Notes: generated by a model from the letters alone, not told the origin. Positions 56,193 to 62,878 are shown, counted from the stretch's first letter. The stretch is 64,000 bases of DNA from Rubrivirga marina (GCF_002283365.1 NZ_MQWD01000001.1:2947749-3011748); one strand, 5' to 3'. Numbers and translations are program-made.

Positions 56193-56428
56193 CAGATGGC
56201 GCCCTCCGCCTTGAGGTCTCGGACGAACGACTCGAACGAGACGGTCGGCTCGTCGGCCCGGTCGCGGAGCGCGGCGAGGTCGTCGGCGTCCTCAGCCAGG
56301 AGCACGCGGACGGCCTCGTTGACCACGTCGGAAACGGACCGGTCGGTCTCGGCCGCCTTGAGGCGGAGCGCCTTATGGAGGGCGGAGTCGAAGTAGACGG
56401 TCGCGCGCTTCGGGCTGGCAGCAGGCAT
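56192..56428 (-). CDS. Ribbon-helix-helix antitoxin
   Basis: A 78-residue antitoxin. The N-terminal half (KRATVYFDSALHKALRLKAAETDRSVSDVVNEAVRVLL) is a ribbon-helix-helix DNA-binding fold, and the C-terminal part (DEPTVSFESFVRDLKAEGAI) should wrap the toxin. It precedes the toxin with an ATGA overlap. An inverted repeat just upstream is a likely autoregulatory operator. Confidence 0.88.
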   Translation of the reverse strand: MPAASPKRATVYFDSALHKALRLKAAETDRSVSDVVNEAVRVLLAEDADDLAALRDRADEPTVSFESFVRDLKAEGAI

Positions 56429-56439
56429 GGTTGTGACTA

Positions 56440-56455
56440 TGACGTTGTAGCGTCA
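56440..56455 (-). promoter_or_regulatory. Candidate operator of the toxin-antitoxin module
   Basis: TGACG-TTGTAG-CGTCA is a perfect 5-bp inverted repeat 12 bp before the antitoxin start, with another GACGTT half-site at 56457. On the coding strand it contains TTGACG, which could be a -33/-35 box. Confidence 0.5.
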
Positions 56456-56490
56456 AGACGTTCCAGCGTAGCACCGGGTTTCGAGAAGCG

Positions 56491-56621
56491 CGCGAATGAT
56501 TGATTGGCCGCTTAGCCGCGACGGGCGGCGCTGGCGGCAAGAACGAGCGCAAGGATACGCCGACGCCCGAACGAGCTGAGAACGCTTGCGCCCGGCGTCG
56601 GCCTACAGCGGCTGGTTACGC
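56491..56621 (-). repeat. attC-like cassette site 2
   Basis: A 131-bp site. Inner boxes GGCCGCTTAGCCG (left) and CGTCGGCCTACAGCGGC (right) are clear, and the right core is GTTACGC. The left core is weak (CGCGAAT instead of AAC). The stop codon of the next gene (TAA, 56616-56618) lies inside the right core. Confidence 0.75.
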
Positions 56622-56999
56622 CGCGCGATGAGACCAGCGCCACTTCAAGAGCGGCAACGAGAGAGCCGCACCGGCCAGTCCCGTCACCACGTCCCACAGG
56701 TCTGCGGTTTGCCGCGGCATCGCGAGATGGGCCACTTCGGCCAGAGACACGAGGGCACCGGCGAGAACGACCGACGCGACGGGCGGCGTCGCGGCGGCGA
56801 GCGCCTGCCACGCCGCGAGCGTCCCACCAGCGAAGAAGCTGGGGGCCACGCCGAGCGTCCAGTGTCCACGGATGCCCGCTTCGGACGCCCACGAACGGAG
56901 CGGCCCGACCGCCGCGATCCACAGTACGAACGCGGCGACGACGAACGCGAGCAGCCAGCGGTCGGGATGCCGAAGCCTCGCTACAACGTCGTCGAGCAC
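56616..56999 (-). CDS. VanZ-like small membrane protein (cassette gene)
   Basis: A 127-residue protein with about four transmembrane helices (RWLLAFVVAAFVLWIAAVGPL, FFAGGTLAAWQALAAATPP, SVVLAGALVSLAEVAHLAM, VTGLAGAALSLPLL). The SLAEVAHLAMPRQTADLWDVVTGLAG stretch resembles VanZ-type proteins. GTG 56999 was chosen because earlier in-frame codons lie inside the neighbouring attC-like site. The gene ends within site 2. Confidence 0.65.
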   Translation of the reverse strand: MLDDVVARLRHPDRWLLAFVVAAFVLWIAAVGPLRSWASEAGIRGHWTLGVAPSFFAGGTLAAWQALAAATPPVASVVLAGALVSLAEVAHLAMPRQTADLWDVVTGLAGAALSLPLLKWRWSHRAA

Positions 57000-57016
57000 A
57001 GCAGATCGGGAGCGCG

Positions 57017-57144
57017 GTGTAACGAGGGGCCGCTTAGCCGCCGGAGGCGATGGCACGGCGGGTGGACGAGCGAAAGTAGGCGCCTTCGCCCGGACGAGCC
57101 AGGAACGCTGAGGCCCCCGGTCGGCCTACAGCGGCGGGTTGGGC
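57017..57144 (-). repeat. attC-like cassette site 3
   Basis: A 128-bp site with cores GTGTAAC and GTTGGGC; the latter fits the classical GTTRRRY. The left box CCGCTTAGCCGCC pairs with CCGCTGTAGGCCGACC (reverse complement of the right box) with three single-base bulges, all on the same arm. TACTTTCG (minus) is at 57071-57078. Confidence 0.82.
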
Positions 57145-57153
57145 CGCCCGGGC

Positions 57154-57663
57154 TCAGCGCGGGTACACCATCTGGTTCCGCTCTGCATGGACCACGAACA
57201 CCTCGTCTTCGAGTCGGCTCACCCACCGCTCCTCGCGCCCCTCCGGGACCCCGAAGACGACGAGGTCCTGACCCCGGTACACGTTGACGACGTCGAGCCC
57301 GCCTTGGGCCGCGATGAGCGCCCGGACGTGCTCCTCGTCCGCCGCACGCCGGACTACGACCTCGACCCCGTCCCCCCGCCACACCCGCGCCGTGTCGACG
57401 AGCGGGTCGGCGGACAGCGCGGCGAGGTAGTCCTCGGGGGCGCCGGAGCGGACGACGGTCTGGACGAGGTACACCGGGGGGAGCGCGACCTGCTCGACCT
57501 CGATGCTGTGCTCGCGGGCGTACGCCTCAAGAAAGGCCGGCTCGACGTATCGGACCGAGGCAACGACCTCTCCGGGGATGAACGGGTCGTCGGACTCGAA
57601 GGCGTCGCACCCAGCGAGGAGCGCCGGAGCGAGTAGGAGTGCGAGAGCGGGGACGGAGCGCAC
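57154..57663 (-). CDS. Lipoprotein (cassette gene)
   Basis: A 169-residue lipoprotein with lipobox LLAGC (Cys19). The mature part contains two similar alpha/beta units (FLEAYAREHSIEVEQVALPPVYLVQTVVRSG and HVRALIAAQGGLDVVNVYRGQDLVVFGV), which could be a ferredoxin-like repeat. No family was recognised. The start GTG 57663 is 90 bp from the left end of site 4, leaving a long leader, and TACCTTCG in site 4 could serve as its -7 box. Confidence 0.68.
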   Translation of the reverse strand: MRSVPALALLLAPALLAGCDAFESDDPFIPGEVVASVRYVEPAFLEAYAREHSIEVEQVALPPVYLVQTVVRSGAPEDYLAALSADPLVDTARVWRGDGVEVVVRRAADEEHVRALIAAQGGLDVVNVYRGQDLVVFGVPEGREERWVSRLEDEVFVVHAERNQMVYPR

Positions 57664-57746
57664 GGTGATCGGGCAGAGGTGAGCCGCAACGGTAGGTCGG
57701 ACGACGAACCTTGTAAAGTGCCAAGCAGAGCGCCCAACGTGAGGCG

Positions 57747-57874
57747 GCCCAACAGCTGGCCGCTTAGCCGCCGGGGCTGGCGGCGCGGCGGGTGGACGAG
57801 CGAAGGTAGGCGCCGGCGCTCGGACGAGACGGGGACGCTGAAGCCCCCGGTCGGCCTACAGCGGCGGGTTCTGC
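57747..57874 (-). repeat. attC-like cassette site 4
   Basis: A 128-bp site with cores GCCCAAC and GTTCTGC. Inner boxes match site 3 exactly over GGCCGCTTAGCCGCC and GGTCGGCCTACAGCGGCGG. The left terminus GTTGGGCCGCC (minus) is identical to the right terminus of site 3, the other end of the same cassette. Confidence 0.85.
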
Positions 57875-57895
57875 CGCCCGCTTCCGTCGTGTCCT

Positions 57896-58444
57896 TCACT
57901 CGCTCCTGGACAGCTCGAACCGCTGGCGGTAGCAGACCCACCTCTCCTCGTGCTCCCCGTAGCGGACCACCACTTTCCCTCGGCTGAAGAGCTGCTCGCT
58001 GAGGAACGACTCTGGCCCGGTGGGAATGAGGGTGTACGTGACCACGATGTGCCGGAAAGAGGAATCCCCTCCTGGGATGACGGCTCGGGCATCGACTCGA
58101 CCGCCCACCACGCGGTAGTTCCCTCGTGAGACGATCGGGCCGTAGTCGTCCCGGGATGTGAGCGAAGTCCGCATGTCCTCGACGGACCGCGCCACGAAGA
58201 AGTCTCCGTCGGTAGAGAAGGCCATCGCACGGCCGTTTAGGGTTCCCTCCCCGTCCGTAACGCGGGGGTCCGTCCGGCCGCATGACTCGTTCCCACCGAC
58301 CGCGACGTAGACGCCAACGTTCGAGAACGGGAGGGCAGACGCCACGGAGGGTTCGGCGTGGAGCCGCCCGCTCGTACCCCGCCAAGCGCACCCGGCAGTG
58401 ATAGCCGTCAGGAGGACAAAAACAGAGAGCGCGGGGCGGTTCAA
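57896..58444 (-). CDS. Lipoprotein (cassette gene)
   Basis: A 182-residue protein if started at TTG 58444, which begins a lipoprotein signal (NRPALSVFVLLTAITAGC). The mature part is beta-rich (FSNVGVYVAVGGNESCG, VVVRYGEHEERWVCYRQRFEL). There is no ATG in a suitable place, since the frame upstream runs into attC site 5. It ends 22 bp from site 4. No family was recognised. Confidence 0.58.
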   Translation of the reverse strand: MNRPALSVFVLLTAITAGCAWRGTSGRLHAEPSVASALPFSNVGVYVAVGGNESCGRTDPRVTDGEGTLNGRAMAFSTDGDFFVARSVEDMRTSLTSRDDYGPIVSRGNYRVVGGRVDARAVIPGGDSSFRHIVVTYTLIPTGPESFLSEQLFSRGKVVVRYGEHEERWVCYRQRFELSRSE

Positions 58445-58528
58445 CGGACGGGACGCGAGGGACTCGCTCCAGCATAGGTCGGTGCGGGAGCGGCCCTCTG
58501 GTGCAACCGAACTACAGGCGCCGGGGCG

Positions 58529-58654
58529 GCAGAACGATTGGCGATTCAGCCGCCTGAGGCGGCGCGACGGTGATCCGAAGCTAGGAGCGGCGCCGACGCC
58601 AGCAACGGCCGAGAGCGCTGACGCCCCCGGTCGGCCTACAGCGGCGGGTTCTGC
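58529..58654 (-). repeat. attC-like cassette site 5
   Basis: A 126-bp site with cores GCAGAAC and GTTCTGC (perfect complements). The left box is GGCGATTCAGCCGCC; the right box is GGTCGGCCTACAGC. TAGCTTCG (minus, 58576-58583) has a TTG 19 bases upstream (58603-58605), so a full promoter-like pair lies inside the site, pointing at the next cassette. Confidence 0.85.
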
Positions 58655-58661
58655 GTCCCCG

Positions 58662-59255
58662 TCATCGAGGCGGAGTCCGGTGCTCCTCGTCTGCGGCGTA
58701 CTGGGAAACGCCGACCGCCACGAGACCGCCGTCTCTGAACCACAACGCAACTCGCGCGACCCGGGACGTGTCGTCCACCGCCAACTCCGATTCGTAAAGA
58801 CCGTCGCTCCACCCTGCGCCAAGCGGCCAGTCCCGGCAGCGGTACGACTCCGGGAATGCGTTTCGAAACTCAGAGAGCGGGGTGCCTGCCCCGAACCGGC
58901 CCCGGTCGGTCAGGAGCACGTTGTCGCCCAACTCGAACTGCTTCGGGTAGGCGAGCGAGTCGCCGAGCGTGTTGAAGGTGACGGGGCCGCTCGGATGCCG
59001 CGGGTAAGCGATGACGCCGAGGTCGTCAGACCAGGGGAACTCACTGCGGACGGTGTCCGGCGTGCCGAGCGCGGAGCGGACAGCCTCCGGGGACGACCAG
59101 AACGGCAGCGCTCCGATCCGCCAGTCGTCGGTCTGCACGACGGAGTACCAATCGCCCCCGCTCTGAAACGCCTCCTCGCAAGCCGCTCGGCGGTCCGCAT
59201 CGGACGTGGCGCAACCCGCCAGAAGCAGACAGATCAGAGCGGCGGTTTGCTTCAA
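58662..59255 (-). CDS. Lipoprotein (cassette gene)
   Basis: A 197-residue lipoprotein with lipobox LLAGC (Cys15, signal KQTAALICLLLAGC). The mature part has WRIGALPFWSSPEAVRSALGTPDTVRSEFPWSDD, a motif seen in proteins annotated as SmpA/BamE-like or hypothetical, so a BamE-like fold is possible. ATG 59255 is 11 bp from the right-hand boundary (site 6). The stop is eight bp from site 5. Confidence 0.7.
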   Translation of the reverse strand: MKQTAALICLLLAGCATSDADRRAACEEAFQSGGDWYSVVQTDDWRIGALPFWSSPEAVRSALGTPDTVRSEFPWSDDLGVIAYPRHPSGPVTFNTLGDSLAYPKQFELGDNVLLTDRGRFGAGTPLSEFRNAFPESYRCRDWPLGAGWSDGLYESELAVDDTSRVARVALWFRDGGLVAVGVSQYAADEEHRTPPR

Positions 59256-59265
59256 GGCAGGGGAC

Positions 59266-59389
59266 GCAGAACGAGTGGGCGTTCAGCGGCCGGCGGCCGC
59301 TGGCGGGGTGGACGAAGCTACGGGGGGGACGGCGTTGAATCGGTCGATGAAGCTGACGCCGCCGGTCCGCCTGCAACGCCGGGTTCTAC
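59266..59389 (-). repeat. attC-like cassette site 6
   Basis: A 124-bp site with cores GCAGAAC and GTTCTAC. Inner boxes are GTGGGCGTTCAGCGGCCGGCGG and CCGGTCCGCCTGCAACGCC. TAGCTTCG (minus) is at 59313-59320. The left terminus GTTCTGCGTCC (minus) matches the right terminus of site 5. Confidence 0.85.
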
Positions 59390-59395
59390 TGCCAG

Positions 59396-59590
59396 CTACC
59401 CGCAAGCGCTGACGATGAGGCCGAGGCCGAAGAACCCCGCGATCAGAGCCATCATGCTCAACGAGTAGCGTCCCCAGTTGTCGTCGGCCCCGTATCTCCG
59501 AGTGCGGATTTGGCGAACCAAGTGGACCCCTCCCACTGACAGGAGTACGAGGCCGAGTGTGACTTTGAGAGCGACCTCCCAGGCCGGCAT
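59396..59590 (-). CDS. Small two-helix membrane protein (cassette gene)
   Basis: The product has 64 residues with two transmembrane helices (VTLGLVLLSVGGVHLV and MMALIAGFFGLGLIVSACG) joined by a polar loop. ATG 59590 starts nine bases inside the cassette, so little or no leader would remain if the promoter is in site 7. No family was recognised. Confidence 0.6.
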   Translation of the reverse strand: MPAWEVALKVTLGLVLLSVGGVHLVRQIRTRRYGADDNWGRYSLSMMALIAGFFGLGLIVSACG

Positions 59591-59594
59591 GGCA

Positions 59595-59718
59595 GTAGAA
59601 CGAGTGGGCGTTCAGCGGCCGGCGGCCGCTGGCGGTGTGGCCGAAGCTACGCGGCCGATGGCGCCGCGACGGTCGAGGCGACTGATGCCGCCGGTCCGCC
59701 TGCAACGCCGGGTTCTGC
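59595..59718 (-). repeat. attC-like cassette site 7
   Basis: A 124-bp near-duplicate of site 6 (the first 50 bases differ at only a few positions). Cores are GTAGAAC and GTTCTGC. TAGCTTCG (minus) is at 59642-59649. The left terminus GTTCTACTGCCA (minus) matches the right terminus of site 6 over 12 bases. Confidence 0.86.
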
Positions 59719-59726
59719 CGCCATGG

Positions 59727-59942
59727 CTACGGGCCTGTCTCTCTTGACCGGTGCCGGATAAGCTTTACGGCGTCGTACGCTGCAAAGCCTGACCAAGCGA
59801 CGGCTGTGTAAGTGAAGTAGAGACTTCCCGCGTACGCAGCAATCCCCCAGAGTCCAGCAACACTGACGGCGTGGACGGCCAAGTTCCACCAACTGTCCTC
59901 CTCGATTCGGAATCTGGACTTCGCTGTCGGCGGCTCAGTCAT
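59727..59942 (-). CDS. Small two-helix membrane protein (cassette gene)
   Basis: A 71-residue protein (EPPTAKSRFRIEEDSWWNL then two helices, VHAVSVAGLWGIAAYAGSLYFTYTAVAWSGFAAYDAV) with a basic C-terminal tail (KLIRHRSRETGP). ATG 59942 lies 25 bp inside the cassette; an upstream in-frame stretch crosses site 8 and is not used. No family was recognised. Confidence 0.62.
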   Translation of the reverse strand: MTEPPTAKSRFRIEEDSWWNLAVHAVSVAGLWGIAAYAGSLYFTYTAVAWSGFAAYDAVKLIRHRSRETGP

Positions 59943-59962
59943 GTAGATGAGATCACGAGGCG

Positions 59963-60019
59963 GCAGAACAAATTGCGGCTCACCGGCGCGTCCGCGTCCG
60001 GTGCAGACGCGGGTTCTGT
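59963..60019 (-). repeat. attC-like cassette site 8 (short form)
   Basis: Only 57 bp, with cores GCAGAAC and GTTCTGT. Inner boxes TTGCGGCTCACCGGCG and GTCCGGTGCAGACGC pair directly with almost no central region, like the shortest known attC sites. It is the only site with no promoter-like centre. Confidence 0.8.
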
Positions 60020-60031
60020 GGCCGAGGGCAC

Positions 60032-60601
60032 CTACACCACCGGTAGCGGAGGGCCGAGCATCGTCATCCCGTGCGAGGCGAAGAGGGGGGCCATCATCTC
60101 CGGCGACGGAGCGCTCCCCATCTCTGCCAACCCCCCCAAGAACGACTCCATCTGCCCGGCGGGCTGGAAGGCGATGATGAGCCGACCTTCCCCCTCGCTT
60201 ACGTGCGCCCAGACGTGCGGGACCTCTCGCGGAGCGAAGACCGAATCTCCAGGGCCGAGGTCGAACCGCTCCTCGCCGACGTCTACGCGGTACGCCCCCT
60301 CCAACACGTAGAACCACTCGTCCTGTGCGTGGTGGACGTGGCGCGGGGGCCCCCCCTTCGCCTCGTCAGTGTGCTCAATGACGTAGAGGTCGCCCGCGGT
60401 GTCCGAAGGCGGCACCTTCGCGTCGATCCGGAGGCCGCCGAAGACGTGGCGAGGGCGGCCCGTTCGGTCCTGACCGGCACGGACGAGGCTGCCGGCGCGT
60501 CTCCGCTGGACGAGCGGGATCCGAAGCCCGGGCGCGCACGACGCGAGGGGGGCGGCCACCAGTGCCGTGAGCAGGAAGGCTCGGCGTTCGATGAGACGCA
60601 T
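60032..60601 (-). CDS. Exported cupin-domain protein (cassette gene)
   Basis: A 189-residue protein with an N-terminal export signal (RLIERRAFLLTALVAAPLASC) that has a twin-arginine pair and a lipobox-like LASC, then a cupin (about 75-150). The metal-binding motif is RHVHHAQDEWFYVLEGAYRV, and the second box is GPGDSVFAPREVPHVW. Cupins of this type bind small acids or act as dioxygenases; the substrate is unknown. ATG 60601 lies 27 bp from site 9. Confidence 0.75.
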   Translation of the reverse strand: MRLIERRAFLLTALVAAPLASCAPGLRIPLVQRRRAGSLVRAGQDRTGRPRHVFGGLRIDAKVPPSDTAGDLYVIEHTDEAKGGPPRHVHHAQDEWFYVLEGAYRVDVGEERFDLGPGDSVFAPREVPHVWAHVSEGEGRLIIAFQPAGQMESFLGGLAEMGSAPSPEMMAPLFASHGMTMLGPPLPVV

Positions 60602-60628
60602 AGGGAGTACCTCAGGAGTTTGAAGGCC

Positions 60629-60750
60629 GCAGAAGGGGGCCGCTTAGCCGCGACGGGCAGCGCTGCGGTAGGGACGAGCGACAGGATACGCTGACGCATG
60701 GACCAGCCGACCCCGCTCACGCCCGGCGTCGGCCCAGCGGCGGGTTCTGC
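60629..60750 (-). repeat. attC-like cassette site 9
   Basis: A 122-bp site. The left core is GCAGAAG (one base from AAC), the right core GTTCTGC. Inner boxes GGCCGCTTAGCCGCG and CGTCGGCCCAGCGGCGG. TATCCTGT (minus) is at 60681-60688. Confidence 0.78.
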
Positions 60751-60766
60751 GGCCGCGGCAAAGGCC

Positions 60767-61282
60767 TCAGCCCAGGCGCACACTGGCACCGGGCGCCGGG
60801 TCGCCCTTCCCCGCTCGGATCAGGGCCCGACCCACGGCCAGAAGTGCCGCCCCGAGGACCAGGAATCCGATATCCCAGGCGAGGCGGTTCGGGGAGTACT
60901 CATTCACGTGGTGCAGCCCCAAGATCTGGTGGTCGATGACCCCCTCGACCACGTTGAACAGCCCCCAGCCGGCGACCAGCCCCCCCACGAACGTTCGGCC
61001 CGACCAGGGGACGTCGGACCGACGCCCCGCCCCCCAGAGCATCGCGAGCCCCGCGACGGTCAGGAGCCACACGCCGGCGTGGAAGATCCCGTCCCACAGC
61101 ATGTTCGTCTTCGCACTGGCGAGGCCGTCTACGGGGACCTGCGCCGAGAGCATGTTGTGCCACTGCGCGATCTGGTGCAGCACGATCCCGTCGATGAACC
61201 CTCCGAGCCCGGCCCCCATCACGAGCCCGGCGGCGATGAGGGGCCGGTAGTTCGTCCGGTCAGCCCTCAGGGTGGGGTCCAT
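60767..61282 (-). CDS. DUF2243 membrane protein (cassette gene)
   Basis: A 171-residue protein with four transmembrane helices. The signature LVMGAGLGGFIDGIVLHQIAQWHNMLSA and later VVEGVIDHQILGLHHVNE have conserved His residues that could bind metal or haem. DUF2243 proteins often occur near cytochrome-oxidase assembly genes, so a redox or copper role is a possibility only. It follows a small CxxC membrane protein in the same cassette, six bases away. Confidence 0.8.
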   Translation of the reverse strand: MDPTLRADRTNYRPLIAAGLVMGAGLGGFIDGIVLHQIAQWHNMLSAQVPVDGLASAKTNMLWDGIFHAGVWLLTVAGLAMLWGAGRRSDVPWSGRTFVGGLVAGWGLFNVVEGVIDHQILGLHHVNEYSPNRLAWDIGFLVLGAALLAVGRALIRAGKGDPAPGASVRLG

Positions 61283-61288
61283 CGGCCG

Positions 61289-61486
61289 TCACCGGGGAGG
61301 GGGGGAGAGGTACACCGCCACGCCGATGGCAGCGATGACGAGGAGGGGGAGGAGCAGGAGCCCCACGTCCGGCAGGAACGCCTGCGTATAGACGGCCTCT
61401 CGGGCCTCCACGCGGCAGTGCGGACACGCCCCGGCGGCGGGGGCGCTTAGGAGTGCTACGAGGGCCAGGCCAACGACCCGTTTCAT
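61289..61486 (-). CDS. Small CxxC membrane protein (cassette gene)
   Basis: A 65-residue protein with a signal peptide (KRVVGLALVALLSAPAAGA) followed directly by CPHCRVEAREAVY and one transmembrane helix (LLLLPLLVIAAIGVAVYL). The exported CxxC next to a His-rich DUF2243 protein suggests a metal or thiol role. It sits upstream of the DUF2243 gene in one cassette. ATG 61486 starts the signal sequence; an in-frame stretch upstream crosses towards site 10. Confidence 0.65.
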   Translation of the reverse strand: MKRVVGLALVALLSAPAAGACPHCRVEAREAVYTQAFLPDVGLLLLPLLVIAAIGVAVYLSPPPR

Positions 61487-61545
61487 CGCGAGAGGCGTGC
61501 GGGGAGAGCGGCCGTTTGACCCTCGGCGCTCCCGTAGGTTCGGCG

Positions 61546-61670
61546 GCAGAACGATTTGCGATTCAGCCGCCGAGAGGTGAGGGCGCGGCGGCGGGACGAG
61601 GCTATGACAGGAGCGCCGTTCGGACGAGTCCGGAACGCGGACCCTCTCGGTCTGCAAGCGCGGGTTCTAC
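61546..61670 (-). repeat. attC-like cassette site 10
   Basis: A 125-bp site with cores GCAGAAC and GTTCTAC. The left part GATTTGCGATTCAGCCGCC matches site 5, and the right part GGTCTGCAAGCGCGG is nearer to sites 6-7, so it looks like a hybrid. TAGCCTCG (minus) is at 61597-61604. Confidence 0.82.
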
Positions 61671-61702
61671 CATACGGTGGGATATTCCGGTATGAGCGTG
61701 GC

Positions 61703-62092
61703 CTACAGCGAACCGGCCCCTACAGCCCGACGGAACGTGAGGTCATAGGCCCACGTGCCCCTCTCGTCTTCGCGCTCGCCCTCACAGCGGAGTCGGTCGC
61801 TCCCACGGACTCGCTCGTCCTCGCAACTGAGCAGGCCCGTCAGCGGGGGGCGGTACACAGAGTCGGCGTAGAGCGGGTAAACCCAGCGGAAGCCCGCTGC
61901 CGGTACAGGCGCGGCCTCTCCCGGAAGTGATTCAGGGCGACTGTCGAGCCAACACCTGACCCCCTCGCAGTAGAGGAACGGGTCATGAACTGACGCACTT
62001 CCCGCGAGCGCCTCGATCTCGGACCGCTCCGGTCCCGACGGCACGCATCCAGCGGCGCTCGCGGCGAGCAGTATCAGCGCGATAGAACGCAA
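61703..62092 (-). CDS. Lipoprotein (cassette gene)
   Basis: A 129-residue protein if started at TTG 62092, giving a lipoprotein signal (RSIALILLAASAAGC). The mature part has four Cys (FLYCEGVRCW, LLSCEDERVRGSDRLRCEG), likely two disulfides. The start lies 12 bp from site 11, and no better start codon exists within the cassette. No family was recognised. Confidence 0.58.
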   Translation of the reverse strand: MRSIALILLAASAAGCVPSGPERSEIEALAGSASVHDPFLYCEGVRCWLDSRPESLPGEAAPVPAAGFRWVYPLYADSVYRPPLTGLLSCEDERVRGSDRLRCEGEREDERGTWAYDLTFRRAVGAGSL

Positions 62093-62103
62093 GGGCGAGT
62101 GCG

Positions 62104-62230
62104 GTAGAACGAGTGGCCGCTTAGCCGCGACGGGTGGCGCTGGCGGCAGGAACGCTCGACAGGATACGCCGACGCTCTGACGAGCCAAGAACGCTCGCGC
62201 CCGGCGTAGGCCTACAGCGGCGAGTTCTGC
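62104..62230 (-). repeat. attC-like cassette site 11
   Basis: A 127-bp site with cores GTAGAAC and GTTCTGC. Inner boxes GTGGCCGCTTAGCCGCG and CGTAGGCCTACAGCGGCG. TATCCTGT (minus, 62159-62166) has TTG 19 bases upstream (62186-62188). The last codons and the TAG stop of the next gene (62212) lie inside the site. Confidence 0.84.
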
Positions 62231-62796
62231 CGCCCCGCCCCCGACGGCCTGTAGGTCAGCGCCGTGACGCCCGTGTCGAACGACCGAGCCTCGACGAGGT
62301 CGAGCGACGCCCGCTCGCTCTCGAACAGCCGCTTCCCCTGCCCCAGCACGACGGGGTACACGAGGAGCCGGTACTCGTCGACCAGGCCCGCCCGGACGAG
62401 CGAGCGGACGAGCGTCGCGCTCCCGAACACGAGGAGGTCCCCGCCCGCCCCACCCTTCAGCGACCGGACGGCGGCCTTGGGGTCGTCCCCCAGGTGGCGG
62501 CCGTTCCAGCCCCTCCGGTCCACCTCGCCCGGACCGAGCGTCGTCGTAGCGACGTGCTTCGGGAGCGCGTTGATCCGCTCCGCGTACCCGTCCTCGCTCG
62601 TCCTCGACGCCCACGCCTCGGCGAAAGCCTCGAACGTGACTCGGCCGAGGACGAGGGCGTCGGCGGCGAACAGCTCGTCCCGCTTGTAGGCGGCGAGCTC
62701 GTCCGACCAGTAGGGCATCGTCCACATCGGGTCCTCCATGACCCCGTCGAGCGAGAGGTACTCGGAGACGACGAGACGGCGGGGGCCGTTGTCCAT
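62212..62796 (-). CDS. RibD-C/dihydrofolate reductase-family protein (cassette gene)
   Basis: A 194-residue NADPH-dependent reductase-like protein of the YyaP/YwjB group. It begins RRLVVSEYLSLDGVMEDP and has ADALVLGRVTFEAFAEAW, GGAGGDLLVFGSATLVRSLVRAGLVDEYRLLVYPVVLGQGKRLF and a closing VTALTYRP. These proteins resemble the RibD C-terminal domain and DHFR, but their substrates are mostly unknown. The C-terminus (GAGRQNSPL) is encoded by the attC-like site, suggesting the original gene ended slightly earlier. Confidence 0.82.
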   Translation of the reverse strand: MDNGPRRLVVSEYLSLDGVMEDPMWTMPYWSDELAAYKRDELFAADALVLGRVTFEAFAEAWASRTSEDGYAERINALPKHVATTTLGPGEVDRRGWNGRHLGDDPKAAVRSLKGGAGGDLLVFGSATLVRSLVRAGLVDEYRLLVYPVVLGQGKRLFESERASLDLVEARSFDTGVTALTYRPSGAGRQNSPL

Positions 62797-62878
62797 TGAC
62801 GAGAAGGGGGGTGAGAAGGGGCCAGAGATTAGAGAGGCCCTACGACATCGGAACGTCGCAGGGCTACGTACTCAGGCG

